Notes under the pieces: generated by a model
The model's input: the letters and a program-made list of their open reading frames with translations, nothing else
What the model was told of the DNA's origin: nothing
The model's database searches: none
Shown here: piece by piece, positions 1-9,425 of the stretch
Layout: each line of letters starts with the position of its first letter
Numbering within the stretch: position 1 is the stretch's first letter
Source: Yersinia alsatica
GTDB lineage: Bacteria; Pseudomonadota; Gammaproteobacteria; Enterobacterales; Enterobacteriaceae
Direction of reading: 5' to 3'
Length of the DNA stretch: 64,000 nucleotides
Assembly: GCF_902170305.1 (NCBI RefSeq)
Contig: NZ_CABHWW010000014.1
Coordinates: 186,001-250,000, forward strand
Made by a program: the position numbers and the translations under genes

Positions 1-1
1 A

Positions 2-2749
2 ATTGAGCCCGTTTCTCAAGCCTCGGCTAATCAACGTAAAGGCCGCTGTGGTCGTGTGTCGGACGGTATTTGTATCCGTCTTTACTCGGAGCAGGATTTT
101 CTCTCACGTCCTGAATTTACCGATCCTGAGATCCTGCGCACTAATTTGGCGTCAGTTATCCTGCAAATGACCTCATTAGGTCTGGGGGATATAGCTGCAT
201 TCCCATTTGTGGAAGCGCCGGATAAACGCAATATTCAAGATGGTGTGCGGCTGCTGGAAGAGTTAGGGGCGATACAAACCGCGGATAATGGTCATCAGCA
301 ATTAACACCACTAGGCCGTCAGTTGGCGCAATTGCCGGTCGATCCTCGTCTGGCGCGCATGGTGCTTGAAGCACAGAAAAGTGGCAGTGTGCGGGAGTTG
401 ATGATTATCACCTCGGCGTTATCTATTCAGGATCCGCGTGAGCGGCCAATGGATAAACAGCAAGCCTCTGATGAGAAACATCGCCGCTTTGCCGACAAAG
501 ATTCTGATTTCCTGGCGTTCGTTAACTTGTGGGATTACCTGAAAGAGCAGCAAAAAGAGCTATCATCGGCACAATTTCGTAAGTTATGCCGCAGCGATTT
601 CCTGAACTATCTGCGGGTACGCGAATGGCAGGATATCTATACTCAGCTGCGTCAGGTCGTGAAAGAGCTAGGAATCCCGGTCAACAGTGTCGCGGCGGAT
701 TATCGCAGTGTGCATACCGCAATACTGACCGGCTTACTATCTCATATCGGTCAGAAAGATGTTGATAAGCAAGAATATACCGGTGCGCGCAATGCCCGAT
801 TCGCTATCTTCCCCGGGTCCGGCTTATTTAAAAAACCGCCGAAATGGAGCATGGTCGCAGAATTGGTTGAAACCAGCCGTTTGTGGGGCCGCATTGCGGC
901 TCGTATTGAGCCAGAGTGGATTGAACCTTTGGCGCAGCATCTGGTTAAACACCATTATAGCGATCCGCATTGGGAGAAAGCGCAAGGGGCGGTGATGGCC
1001 AGTGAGAAAGTCACCTTATTTGGCTTGCCGATCGTGACTGAGCGCAAAATAAACTATGGCCCGATTGACCCGCCACTGTGTCGCGAGCTGTTTATCCGTC
1101 ATGGATTAGTCGAAGGGGATTGGCAAACGCGCCATGCTTTCTTCCGCGCCAATTTGAAACTATTGGCCGAAGTGGAAGAACTGGAGCATAAATCCCGTCG
1201 GCGCGACATTCTGGTCGATGATGAGACACTGTTTAATTTCTATGATCAGCGTATTGGTCGCGATGTTATTTCAGCGCGTCATTTTGATAGCTGGTGGAAG
1301 AAAACCAGTCAAACCCAACCCGAGTTGCTTAACTTTGAAAAAACCATGCTTATCAAGGATGGTGCTAACAAAGTTAACCCGCTGGATTACCCAAATTTTT
1401 GGCATCAAGGCTCACTAAAGTTACGGCTTTCCTATCAATTTGAACCAGGTACTGATGCCGATGGGGTTACGGTGCATATTCCATTGCCTATTCTCAATCA
1501 GGTTCAGGAGCAGGGCTTCGACTGGCAGATCCCCGGGATTCGCCGTGAGTTAGTGGTGGCACTGATCAAGTCATTGCCCAAACCGGTTCGCCGCAATTTT
1601 GTTCCTGCGCCTAATTATGCGGAAGCTTTTCTGGCACGAGCAACGCCACTGGAGACAGGGCTGCTAGATGCCTTAGAGCGCGAGCTTCGTCGCATGACTG
1701 GCGTGACGGTGTCACGTGAAAGTTGGCAATGGGAGCAGGTACCAGACCACCTGAAGATGACATTCCGGGTGCTGGATGACAAAAATCGAACGCTACGTGA
1801 AGGCAAAGATCTTGCTGCCTTGAAGTTGCAACTACAAGAGAAAGTGCAGGAGACGCTCTCTGCGGTTGCTGACGATGGTATCGAACAAAATGGTTTGCAT
1901 ATCTGGAGCTTCGGTTCTCTACCTGAATGCTATGAACAGCGCCGTGGTGGATATGAAGTCAAAGCTTATCCGGCGCTGGTGGATGAAAAAGACAGTGTAG
2001 CTATTCGTTTGTTTGATACAGAATCTCAGCAACAACAGGCCATGTGGCAAGGAACTCGGCGCTTATTGCTGCTGAATATTCCCTCTCCGATTAAGTATTT
2101 GCATGAAAAGTTGCCGAATAAATCCAAACTCGGCCTCTATTTTAATACGTATGGCAAAGTGATGGATTTAATTGATGATTGCATCGCTTGCGGGGTGGAT
2201 AAACTGGTCGCCCAAAATGGCGGCCCAGTGTGGCAAGAGGCTGATTTTGCTCGGCTACAAGAAAAAGTCCGAGCCGAGCTGAATGAAACTGTGGTCGATA
2301 TTGCCCAGCAAGTTGAACAGATCCTTACCACGGTATTCAGTATTAATAAGCGGCTGAAAGGCCGGGTCGATATCTCGCAGGCCTTAGCGCTTTCCGATAT
2401 CAAAGCCCAACTTGGGGGCCTGATTTATCGCGGTTTCGTCACCAATAATGGCTGGAAGCGGTTACCGGATACATTACGTTATTTACAAGCGATTGAGCGC
2501 CGGATGGAAAAACTGGCGGTGGATCCTCATCGCGACCGCGCACAAATGCAACGCGTTGAACATGTGCAGCAGATGTGGCAGCAATGGCTCAGTAAGCTAC
2601 CGCCAAAACGTCAGCAAGATGAAGATGTTAAAGAAGTCCGCTGGATGATTGAAGAGTTGCGTGTCAGCTTATTTGCTCAGCAATTAGGGACACCATATCC
2701 GATTTCCGACAAGCGTATTTTGCAAACAATGGAACAGCTTTCTGCCTAA
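2..2749 (+). CDS. hrpA: ATP-dependent RNA helicase HrpA, C-terminal part (5' truncated by window)
   Basis: The reading frame is open from base 2, so this is the 3' two thirds of a gene that begins outside the window; a GTG at 56 is internal. The first residues contain the superfamily-2 helicase motif VI, QRKGRCGR. Helicase-associated (HA2) and OB-fold regions and the long C-terminal domain typical of HrpA follow. About 915 of the usual roughly 1300 residues are present. HrpA is a cytosolic DEAH-box RNA helicase involved in mRNA processing and in rescuing stalled ribosomes. Similarity to the E. coli protein is strong throughout. A GC-rich hairpin follows the stop codon. Confidence 0.95.
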   Translation: MEPVSQASANQRKGRCGRVSDGICIRLYSEQDFLSRPEFTDPEILRTNLASVILQMTSLGLGDIAAFPFVEAPDKRNIQDGVRLLEELGAIQTADNGHQQLTPLGRQLAQLPVDPRLARMVLEAQKSGSVRELMIITSALSIQDPRERPMDKQQASDEKHRRFADKDSDFLAFVNLWDYLKEQQKELSSAQFRKLCRSDFLNYLRVREWQDIYTQLRQVVKELGIPVNSVAADYRSVHTAILTGLLSHIGQKDVDKQEYTGARNARFAIFPGSGLFKKPPKWSMVAELVETSRLWGRIAARIEPEWIEPLAQHLVKHHYSDPHWEKAQGAVMASEKVTLFGLPIVTERKINYGPIDPPLCRELFIRHGLVEGDWQTRHAFFRANLKLLAEVEELEHKSRRRDILVDDETLFNFYDQRIGRDVISARHFDSWWKKTSQTQPELLNFEKTMLIKDGANKVNPLDYPNFWHQGSLKLRLSYQFEPGTDADGVTVHIPLPILNQVQEQGFDWQIPGIRRELVVALIKSLPKPVRRNFVPAPNYAEAFLARATPLETGLLDALERELRRMTGVTVSRESWQWEQVPDHLKMTFRVLDDKNRTLREGKDLAALKLQLQEKVQETLSAVADDGIEQNGLHIWSFGSLPECYEQRRGGYEVKAYPALVDEKDSVAIRLFDTESQQQQAMWQGTRRLLLLNIPSPIKYLHEKLPNKSKLGLYFNTYGKVMDLIDDCIACGVDKLVAQNGGPVWQEADFARLQEKVRAELNETVVDIAQQVEQILTTVFSINKRLKGRVDISQALALSDIKAQLGGLIYRGFVTNNGWKRLPDTLRYLQAIERRMEKLAVDPHRDRAQMQRVEHVQQMWQQWLSKLPPKRQQDEDVKEVRWMIEELRVSLFAQQLGTPYPISDKRILQTMEQLSA

Positions 2750-2757
2750 TTAGCACC

Positions 2758-2794
2758 GCTCCGCGCTGAGACATAACTGTTTTTCGTGCGGAGC
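2758..2794 (+). terminator. Hairpin after hrpA
   Basis: GCTCCGC (2758-2764) pairs with GCGGAGC (2788-2794) and is followed by TTTGCTTC, so it is a weak intrinsic-terminator candidate for hrpA. From here to the toxin gene at 3095 I see no other gene. Confidence 0.4.
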
Positions 2795-3094
2795 TTTGCT
2801 TCACTCCCTTTTCCCCTTAAATCCCTGTTTGTCTCGACATCCATATGATTTATCAATTGTTATTTATATTTTTGCTATGTAATCGATGAAGAGTTTCAAC
2901 TCTTCTGCGAAGCCGATCGAGAGTCACTAATTAACTCCCACATCCCGCCGCTTCATTATTGCCTGGAGTCTTTGACTACAGGTATATCTGTCTTGGCAAT
3001 TGGGCGGGTTGTTCAAAGTTTGTCTGATTGTGGGTCACCATGTTTGATTACATTTGGTGAGTTTGATAGAGTTTTTTCAGAGCAAGGATTGCTT

Positions 3095-3424
3095 ATGTAT
3101 AAGATTAATTTGTTGCGGTTGTCGCAGCGAGAGTTATTCAAATTACCAGCAGGTATACAGGCGGCTTTGATTAAGGCCATGGATGAGCTTGAAGCATATG
3201 GACATGAGTTGAGAGAGCCAGTAGTTCGCGATATCGGGCGAGGCCTGAAAGAACTGCGGGTCAGTGCAAAGGAGGGGTTAGGGCGCGGTTTTTTCTTTTA
3301 TCAAGCTGAGCGACAAGTTTATGTCATTCATATTTTGCAGAAGAAAACGCAAAAGACCCCAAGAAGGACACTGATGTTGGCCTATCAGCGCATGAAGGAA
3401 CTCAAACGGAGATTGCAGCCATGA
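3095..3424 (+). CDS. RelE/HigB-like toxin (phage Gp49-like family)
   Basis: This encodes a small basic protein of 109 residues in the Gp49/HigB branch of the RelE superfamily, which are mRNA-cleaving toxins. Features seen are an N-terminal helical part, a central block GRGLKELRVS and a strand GRGFFFYQ followed by VYVIHILQKKTQKTP, the usual HigB pattern with its Lys/Arg-rich end. The frame stays open upstream to 2972, but the ATG at 3095 has a purine-rich site (AGCAAGGA) ahead of it and gives the normal family length. Its stop overlaps the antitoxin start (ATGA at 3421-3424), as expected for a toxin-first HigBA operon. Toxicity is inferred from family only. Confidence 0.8.
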   Translation: MYKINLLRLSQRELFKLPAGIQAALIKAMDELEAYGHELREPVVRDIGRGLKELRVSAKEGLGRGFFFYQAERQVYVIHILQKKTQKTPRRTLMLAYQRMKELKRRLQP

Positions 3425-3744
3425 AAAAACAAGATGATTTTGACATTATTCCTTTTGCTGAAGTTAAAGCAGCGGCTTTAACTCATCCTCAGGTCAGTGA
3501 AGCTTATTCAGATATACAGATTCGGCAAGCGATGATGACGGAGCTGAAAGCCGCCCGTCAGCAATGCCATCTCACACAGGAAGAGGTCGCCCAACGCGCA
3601 GGGCTGAAGAAGCAAAATATCAGCCGTATGGAGAAAGGCATCATTTCACCAAACCTGACAACATTAAGCCGATATGCCGCCGCACTCGGTGGGACTTTTG
3701 TGTTTAAATTTAATCAAAAGCCCCAGAGTGTTAATAAAGAATAA
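3421..3744 (+). CDS. XRE-family antitoxin (HigA-like)
   Basis: This 107-residue protein has a helix-turn-helix domain at about residues 38-92 (QCHLTQEEVAQRAGLKKQNI, then SRMEKG). It is the expected partner of the HigB-like toxin just upstream: it would bind the toxin and repress the shared promoter. The start overlaps the toxin stop by four bases, so translation is probably coupled. The N-terminal 35 residues include FAEVKAAALTHPQVSEAYSD, a segment often seen in HigA2-like antitoxins. Family identity is clear; target and function are inferred. Confidence 0.82.
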   Translation: MKKQDDFDIIPFAEVKAAALTHPQVSEAYSDIQIRQAMMTELKAARQQCHLTQEEVAQRAGLKKQNISRMEKGIISPNLTTLSRYAAALGGTFVFKFNQKPQSVNKE

Positions 3745-3780
3745 TCAGGTGTTGAATATTGAACCTTGTGGCTTAATTTT

Positions 3781-4623
3781 CTATTTGGCTTTCTTAGTGA
3801 CTTTATTTGCCAGTGCTTTTAACCGATCTCTAATAGCAGTAACGGCTAAAGCGCGGTTATCTGCAAGATAGCGGTCCTTCGCGGCGGGAGCTGAACTTTG
3901 AATGGCAATCAAAGACCAGTTCTCGCCATCTTTCAGCAGTAAGGGTGAGCCACTATCGCCCGGTAAAGTATCACATTGGTGTGAAAGTACGCCTTGCTGT
4001 GCCCAGCCAGTAATCAGGCAATTCTCATGGCTGTATAGTGTGTCTAGGTGGTCAAGCGGATAACCTGCCTGCGTTATTTTACGATTAACTTGCTTCAGTG
4101 CTTGTGTCAGCTCATTAGCAGTGCCATCCCATAATGGCAGCGGCTTGATCGGAATACTTTTTGCATTGGTTAACCGAATAAGAGCAAAGTCATAAGCGGC
4201 AGCGGCCGGCGGTACTATCCAGCCGTCACCATCAGGTTTAAGTTTCTTACCTAACTTAGCATCGACCAGAGTTTCCAAATGAGATGTTTGATATTTCCAA
4301 TGGCCATTATGGGAAATAAACCGTAAGGCAATGGCGCGATCAATCTTCCCTGGCGGAGCTAATACGCAATGGCCAGCAGTGAGCGCAAGGTGAGGGGAGA
4401 TTAACGTGGCGGTACAAAGATTGCCGCTAGCAGTTTCAACTTGTCCAATAGCTTGCCATGGCCATTCGGTACTATCGGTTACGACTGTACGGTCATCTTT
4501 ACCAAAAAACAGGGTTGTTTGATCCGCAACACTGCTATCAGCAGCTGGTGTATCAGTCGGAGGGGCGGCAATAGCGGTAGAAAGAGGTAAAAAACTTAAT
4601 AGCAATAATGAAGATAAACGCAT
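3781..4623 (-). CDS. ydgD: Trypsin-like serine protease YdgD, secreted
   Basis: A predicted periplasmic S1-family peptidase of 280 residues. A signal peptide ends near residue 20 (STAIAA). The catalytic triad is visible: His in LTAGHC, Asp in YDFALIRL and Ser in LPGDSGSPL. Extra Cys residues ([22 protein letters not shown]) are placed for disulfides. The sequence closely follows E. coli YdgD, including [19 protein letters not shown]. It lies downstream of asr and ydgU on the same strand, the same order as in E. coli. Its physiological substrate is not known to me. It converges on the HigA-like gene. Confidence 0.9.
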   Translation of the reverse strand: MRLSSLLLLSFLPLSTAIAAPPTDTPAADSSVADQTTLFFGKDDRTVVTDSTEWPWQAIGQVETASGNLCTATLISPHLALTAGHCVLAPPGKIDRAIALRFISHNGHWKYQTSHLETLVDAKLGKKLKPDGDGWIVPPAAAAYDFALIRLTNAKSIPIKPLPLWDGTANELTQALKQVNRKITQAGYPLDHLDTLYSHENCLITGWAQQGVLSHQCDTLPGDSGSPLLLKDGENWSLIAIQSSAPAAKDRYLADNRALAVTAIRDRLKALANKVTKKAK

Positions 4624-4805
4624 AAATAGTTAGCCTTGCCTTTATTTACCGACCAAGAGGTTATCTATCAACACACAGTTGAAAACTGTTGATTAAACGG
4701 CTCATCATGAATCCCACTATCGCTAACTATAGACATAATTAGCCGTGTGGAACATTGTCGATAATTGATTTTTCAATAATTTTAGCGCGGCACCAGCCAC
4801 TGGTA

Positions 4806-4886
4806 CTATAAATAAAAAAATAATGTGATCACACCGCAAATAACTAATGTAGCTAAAGTGATTTCAAATAAGTAGCGACGCAGCAT
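4806..4886 (-). CDS. ydgU: Small membrane protein YdgU-like (26 aa)
   Basis: A 26-residue ORF, MLRRYLFEITLATLVICGVI plus a short tail, starts with ATG at 4886 and ends with TAG at 4806. An excellent ribosome site (AGGAG) lies about 8 bases before the ATG. The product is one hydrophobic helix with a basic N-terminus. E. coli has a similar 27-residue protein, YdgU, at the same place between asr and ydgD. Here it follows the asr terminator, so expression probably depends on readthrough or a local promoter. Function is unknown. Confidence 0.7.
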   Translation of the reverse strand: MLRRYLFEITLATLVICGVITLFFYL

Positions 4887-4902
4887 TTTCAGCACTCCTG
4901 AT

Positions 4903-4928
4903 AAAAAACACCCGGAAAACCGGGTGTT
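4903..4928 (-). terminator. Intrinsic terminator of asr
   Basis: AACACCCGG and CCGGGTGTT form a perfect stem with an AAAA/TTTT loop, and on the minus strand it is followed by TTTTTTAT. It lies between asr and ydgU, so it would end or attenuate asr transcription. Confidence 0.8.
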
Positions 4929-4992
4929 GAGTGAATCAGCTGTTACAGTCAATCGTGGAGAGCTGGCTCCAGCTTTATTTAGCTAGAGGCTG

Positions 4993-5283
4993 CTACTTTG
5001 CGGCAGGGACTGCTGCCGGTGCAGATTTACTGTGTGTTGCTTTTTTATGGTGTTTTTTGGCTGCCTGAGCTTTTTGCATTGGCGCGGCTTTATCCATTTT
5101 TTTCATCGAATCTGACTTCATCGATTTCTTAGCTTTTTTGTGGTGCATAGTTTTAGCTGGAGCACTATGTGCAGCAGGTGCAGTTGCCATCGGTGCTGCT
5201 GGCGGTGCAACCGTGTCTGCGGCGAAGGCGACAGATGACATACCCAGAGTTGCAGCAACAATCAGAGCTAATACTGTTTTCAT
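4993..5283 (-). CDS. asr: Acid shock protein Asr
   Basis: This 96-residue protein has a signal peptide ([22 protein letters not shown]) followed by a low-complexity, very basic region rich in Ala, Lys, His and Pro ([22 protein letters not shown]). That composition and the N-terminus match the periplasmic acid-shock protein Asr, which is induced at low pH and processed at the KK-rich linker. In E. coli asr is activated by RstA and PhoB. A candidate RstA box lies about 100 bases upstream here, and rstAB is 3 kb away. A strong terminator follows. Confidence 0.9.
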   Translation of the reverse strand: MKTVLALIVAATLGMSSVAFAADTVAPPAAPMATAPAAHSAPAKTMHHKKAKKSMKSDSMKKMDKAAPMQKAQAAKKHHKKATHSKSAPAAVPAAK

Positions 5284-5385
5284 GATTTATTCCTCAGTGT
5301 TCTGTTTGTATATCGGCCCCGTTGGGTCGTTGTAATGAGAATAGAGGAAATGATGAATAGCTTCCGTGAGTCATTGGTTTCGGCT

Positions 5386-5399
5386 TGTAACCGATTGTA
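5386..5399 (-). promoter_or_regulatory. Candidate RstA box upstream of asr
   Basis: The minus strand reads TACAATCGGTTACA, matching 10 of the 12 specified positions of the RstA consensus TACATNTNGTTACA as I recall it. It is about 100 bases upstream of the asr ATG. A possible -10 (TATTCA, 5354-5359) lies about 26 bases downstream. A second, poorer match (AAACTTTAGTTACA) is at 5460-5473 on the plus strand. Confidence 0.55.
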
Positions 5400-5559
5400 C
5401 AGGGCTGATTGTTCTCGGTAATCAGTCGCTCGATATATCTCTCACTCTATTTAAACCTCAAACTTTAGTTACAACATACAGTATGCTGTGAGTTAAAAAA
5501 CGGCACTCTTTAGCCATGTGCCAATTGGGTATTACGCTGGGATCTAAGCTTGGCAGAGG

Positions 5560-5589
5560 AATACTGCCGCTCAGGGTGAGGGCAGTATT
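5560..5589. repeat. Inverted repeat downstream of the M32 carboxypeptidase gene
   Basis: AATACTGCC (5560-5568) pairs with GGCAGTATT (5581-5589) around a 12-base loop. It follows the stop of the minus-strand carboxypeptidase gene and could terminate or stabilise its transcript, but there is no T-run on that strand. The rest of 5400-5618 shows no gene. Confidence 0.4.
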
Positions 5590-5618
5590 TTGAGGTTTAG
5601 TTTGTGTGCAAAAGCAGA

Positions 5619-7100
5619 TTATAAATAACGCCGTTCTAGATGCTGACGGAAAAAGCGCGGATTAAGTGGTTCACCTGTAGCTTTAGTGATCAGTTCGGCG
5701 GTTAAATAGCGGCTACCGTGTTGCCAGATATTCTGCTGCAACCAAGTGAATAGGGCGCTAAGGTCGCCATTGGCAATATTTTTATCTAAGTCAGGAATTG
5801 AGCTGCGGGCAGTTTGGAATAATTGGGCGGCGTACATAGCGCCTAGTGTATAAGTAGGGAAATACCCAAAGGCGCCATCCGTCCAGTGAATATCTTGCAT
5901 ACATCCATTACGGTAGTTGCCTTCAGTGCTAATCCCGAGATATTGCTGCATTTTCTCATTCCAGAGCGCGGGAATATCTTCTACCTCTATTTCACCGCTA
6001 ATTAATGCCTTTTCAATCTCATAGCGCAAAATGACATGCGCAGGATAGCTGACTTCGTCAGCATCAACCCGGATAAAGCCAGTTTTGACACGTTGATTGA
6101 GAGCCACAAAATTTTGCTCGGCAAAAGCAGGCTGCTCACCAAATTGTTGGATAACCAGCGGGCGAACAATTTGTAGAAATTCCTCACTGCGCGCTAATTG
6201 CATCTCAAACAGCAAGCTTTGCGATTCGTGAATTGCTGTCGAGCGAGCATGTGATATTGGTTGGCCTAGCCATTCACGGGGAAGGTTTTGCTCGTAACGG
6301 GCATGGCCGGTTTCATGCACAATGCCCATTAATGAACTGAGGAACTCTTGCTCATTATAACGGGTAGTAATACGTACATCTTGGGGAACACCGCCACAGA
6401 ATGGATGCACACTGACATCAACGCGCCCGCCGTCAAAGTCAAAACCCAGTACTTTCATCACATTCAAGCCAAGCTGGCGCTGTTTTTCTAGGTCAAATGG
6501 CCCTTGTGGGATCAGGCAACGTTCATTGGCTTGTTTGGCGGTGACTTGCTGTAATAACTCAGGTAGCCACTGCTTAAGATCGCCAAAGATACGGTCCAGA
6601 TCGGCGCTATTCGTCCCCGGTTCATATAAATTCAGTAAGGCATCATAGCGCGATGTACCCGCGGCTTGTGCGCGAATTGCCGCTTCTTCGCGACTGAGTT
6701 TGACCACTTCACGCAGATTTTCTGCAAAGCCATTCCAATCATTGGCGATACGTTGTTGCCGCCAGGCATGTTCACAGCGCGCTCCTGCCAGTGATTTGGC
6801 TGCAACCAGTGCTTCTGGCAATAACACCGCATTATTGTAATGGCGGCGCATTTCACGCACATTCGCCCGCTCAATGTCATTGAGTGTTTCTTGCTCGGCT
6901 TGTTGCAGCCACTCACCGACCTGTTTGGCGGTTAGAATCTGATGTTGCAGTACATTTAACTCAGCCATAGCCTCTGAGCGAGCAAGGTTACCTTTGGCGG
7001 GCATCATGGTTTGCATATCCCATCCGGCAATAGCCGACAAATGCTCAAAACGGGAAAGGCGAGTGAAAGTGGTGCGCAGGTGCTGATAAGCATTAGTCAT
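5619..7100 (-). CDS. Metallocarboxypeptidase, family M32 (Taq-type)
   Basis: A cytosolic zinc carboxypeptidase of about 493 residues, the normal M32 length. The zinc-binding HEXXH motif is present as HETGH, followed by the family block HESQSLLFE that supplies the third ligand. The segments FGYFPTYTLGAMYAAQLF and HPFCGGVPQDVRITTRY are also characteristic. The ATG at 7100 is preferred because GGAG lies 7-10 bases upstream; the in-frame ATG at 7112 would add four residues and overlap that ribosome site. M32 enzymes remove C-terminal residues from peptides. No operon partner is evident. Confidence 0.92.
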   Translation of the reverse strand: MTNAYQHLRTTFTRLSRFEHLSAIAGWDMQTMMPAKGNLARSEAMAELNVLQHQILTAKQVGEWLQQAEQETLNDIERANVREMRRHYNNAVLLPEALVAAKSLAGARCEHAWRQQRIANDWNGFAENLREVVKLSREEAAIRAQAAGTSRYDALLNLYEPGTNSADLDRIFGDLKQWLPELLQQVTAKQANERCLIPQGPFDLEKQRQLGLNVMKVLGFDFDGGRVDVSVHPFCGGVPQDVRITTRYNEQEFLSSLMGIVHETGHARYEQNLPREWLGQPISHARSTAIHESQSLLFEMQLARSEEFLQIVRPLVIQQFGEQPAFAEQNFVALNQRVKTGFIRVDADEVSYPAHVILRYEIEKALISGEIEVEDIPALWNEKMQQYLGISTEGNYRNGCMQDIHWTDGAFGYFPTYTLGAMYAAQLFQTARSSIPDLDKNIANGDLSALFTWLQQNIWQHGSRYLTAELITKATGEPLNPRFFRQHLERRYL

Positions 7101-7147
7101 AGAACACTCCATAAATCTGATATGCCAACTTATGTCATTGGTGGCAA

Positions 7148-8461
7148 TTAATTAAGACTATCTGGGTCAGTAGACAGTGAGTAAAGACTTTTTACCGGCC
7201 AACAGAATCTGAAGCTGGCACCACCTAATGAACTGGCATCGACAGAGATACTGCCTTGATAAGCCAGTGCAATGGAGTGAACAATAGCCAATCCCAGGCC
7301 ACAGCCACCGGTGGCGCGATCTCGGCTTGGGTCGAGGCGAACAAATGGCTCGAAAACTCGAGCTCTTTCTTCCAGTGGGATACCTGGCCCGTCATCTTCA
7401 ACTTGCAAACAGGCGTTATCGCCATCAAACCATAACCCAACCCGCAGTCGTTTGGTGGAGTAACGTAGGGCGTTATTGACTAAATTATCCAGAACGCGCT
7501 CCATCAGACGCAGGTCAACCGCACCAAAATCCCCGTGATGGGGGATATCCAGTTCAATCTCGCGCTCACTATGAATCAAGCGCATATCCATAACCTTTGT
7601 GGTTAACCAGCCCGGCAGATCTATGGGTTCAAGATTTAGGGAGACTTGCGGGCGGTCCAGACGAGCATAAGTGAGAAGTTCGTCGATCAGAGCTTCCAAC
7701 TGGCCAATATCATGATTCAAAGCCTGTTGTTCACTTTCAGTCAGATTATCACTCATTGCTAAACGATAGCGTAGGCGAACTAGTGGGGTGCGCAACTCAT
7801 GTGCAATCCCATCAATCAGCAGCTTTTTACTGACAATCAAGGTGCTGATATTGTCTGCCATTTGGTTAAAGGCGACCCCCAGGCGGCTTAAGCTAGACGT
7901 GGGATCAAAATGTGTTCGCTCATCAAGATGACCCGCCCCCAAGCGCTGGGCCGCATTTTCCAGTTTAAGTAAATCTTTCCAGTGGGGGCGCATCCAGAGG
8001 AATACGGGTAAAGCTAAAGACATGCCAATCAGAATGAGTAAGGCTAAATCGAGCAAACGCATCTGATGCAGATAAAATAGATAGGGGACTGGGCCTACCG
8101 CGAGGACATAATGGCTGCGAGGTATTCGTTGCAGGAATGTATATTCATCATCCAGCGCAATGATTTCGCCTGCCCGTAGGCGCTTATTCAGCCGCTCGCC
8201 AAGGTCACGTTTATCGAGTGGCTCGATATGTAATTGGAAAGAAAGATTTAAATCTAATGTGGCGATGGTTTTGTTCCAGTCTTTTAGCGGGATCTCGCGT
8301 AACTCACTGCGCATTAAAGACAGCGAGCTTTTCATCAAATCATCGAGTGACTGACGCCCAGCGCGCTCTGCGGTGACTTTATAAACCAGCCCGACTAACA
8401 TCGCCATCACCAAAAAACAGACGAATAGCAATAAGAAAAACTGAATAAATAGCTTCCTCAT
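7148..8461 (-). CDS. rstB: Sensor histidine kinase RstB
   Basis: An inner-membrane histidine kinase of 437 residues. TM1 is near the N-terminus (LFIQFFLLLFVCFLVMAMLV), then comes a periplasmic sensor region and TM2 around residues 135-160. Next are a HAMP linker, the HisKA H-box (DGIAHELRTPLVRLRY) and an ATPase domain with N-box (LVNNALRYS), G1 (VEDDGPGIP) and G2 (GGCGLGLAI). The start at 8461 overlaps the rstA stop (ATGA), which favours it over an upstream in-frame start at 8479. RstB phosphorylates RstA; the pair is linked to PhoPQ, acid and Mg2+ responses in relatives. Confidence 0.95.
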   Translation of the reverse strand: MRKLFIQFFLLLFVCFLVMAMLVGLVYKVTAERAGRQSLDDLMKSSLSLMRSELREIPLKDWNKTIATLDLNLSFQLHIEPLDKRDLGERLNKRLRAGEIIALDDEYTFLQRIPRSHYVLAVGPVPYLFYLHQMRLLDLALLILIGMSLALPVFLWMRPHWKDLLKLENAAQRLGAGHLDERTHFDPTSSLSRLGVAFNQMADNISTLIVSKKLLIDGIAHELRTPLVRLRYRLAMSDNLTESEQQALNHDIGQLEALIDELLTYARLDRPQVSLNLEPIDLPGWLTTKVMDMRLIHSEREIELDIPHHGDFGAVDLRLMERVLDNLVNNALRYSTKRLRVGLWFDGDNACLQVEDDGPGIPLEERARVFEPFVRLDPSRDRATGGCGLGLAIVHSIALAYQGSISVDASSLGGASFRFCWPVKSLYSLSTDPDSLN

Positions 8462-9186
8462 TGCTGCACAGACTCCCATGCATTCGGGGCGAACAAGTAC
8501 CCTTTATTGCGCACGGTTTTGATGCGGAAAGGTTCAAGAGCATTGTCATAGAGTTTGCGGCGCAAACGCGAAATAGCGACATCGATGCTGCGGTCCATCC
8601 CGTCATAACTGACGCCGCGCAAGTTTTTCAAGAGCGCCTCGCGATCCATTATGATGCCAGCATGTGTTGCCAACTCCCATAGCAGATCAAAGTCAGAGGT
8701 GGATAACGTAATCTCTTCATCACTGAGATTGACCTGCCGATTGACTGGGTCAATGCAAAGTAAGCCAAAATGAATCGCGTTATAGCCGGTGAGCGGCGGG
8801 CTGATAGTCTCTTTAGTCTGCTGCTGATTGTGCTGACGGAGATGCAAACGTAAGCGGGCTAACAATACCGCTGGCGGTGTGGTTTTCAGGATATAGTCAT
8901 TGGCCCCCATCTCCAGAGAGAGAATATGGTTCATATCACTGTCCAGTGAGGTCAACAGCACGATGGGGCCGTCATAACTTGGTCGCAAGTCGCGACACAA
9001 TGTCATCCCATCTTTTCCAGGCAACATGATATCGAGCAACACCAGGTCAGGCTGTTGATCTTCAATAACCGCTTGCGCTGTATCACCGCGTGGTTCTACA
9101 TACACATCGATGTCATGCTTGCCCAGATAGGCTGCAATCAGCTTTCCGACCTCCGGGTCGTCTTCTACAAAAACTATTTTGGTCAT
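8458..9186 (-). CDS. rstA: Response regulator RstA (OmpR family)
   Basis: A 242-residue response regulator. The receiver domain begins MTKIVFVEDDPEVGKLIAAY, with acidic residues EDD, the phospho-acceptor Asp in DLVLLDIMLPG and Lys in YILKTTP. A winged-helix OmpR/PhoB DNA-binding domain follows (about residues 140-235; SIDVAISRLRRKL). The frame extends upstream to 9240, but the start at 9186 matches the family. It is translationally coupled to rstB. A likely target in this window is asr, which carries a candidate RstA box. Confidence 0.95.
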   Translation of the reverse strand: MTKIVFVEDDPEVGKLIAAYLGKHDIDVYVEPRGDTAQAVIEDQQPDLVLLDIMLPGKDGMTLCRDLRPSYDGPIVLLTSLDSDMNHILSLEMGANDYILKTTPPAVLLARLRLHLRQHNQQQTKETISPPLTGYNAIHFGLLCIDPVNRQVNLSDEEITLSTSDFDLLWELATHAGIIMDREALLKNLRGVSYDGMDRSIDVAISRLRRKLYDNALEPFRIKTVRNKGYLFAPNAWESVQQ

Positions 9187-9425
9187 GTTTTTCAGTTTAT
9201 AAAAGGGCCGGAATTCAGCATAGCGCGCTGTTGGCAGCAATACTATGCACGTTACTTATTCTACTTGTTATTAATGCTAGTGAGTGATTGCTAGACAACG
9301 GGCAAATCATTTCATTATATTAATGTAAGTGATTATATCGTCATCTCTATCTGGTTGCGCCCATCGTTTATATATCAATATCTATGATTAATGAATAGCT
9401 GTATCGATCAGCTAAGGACTGAGGG

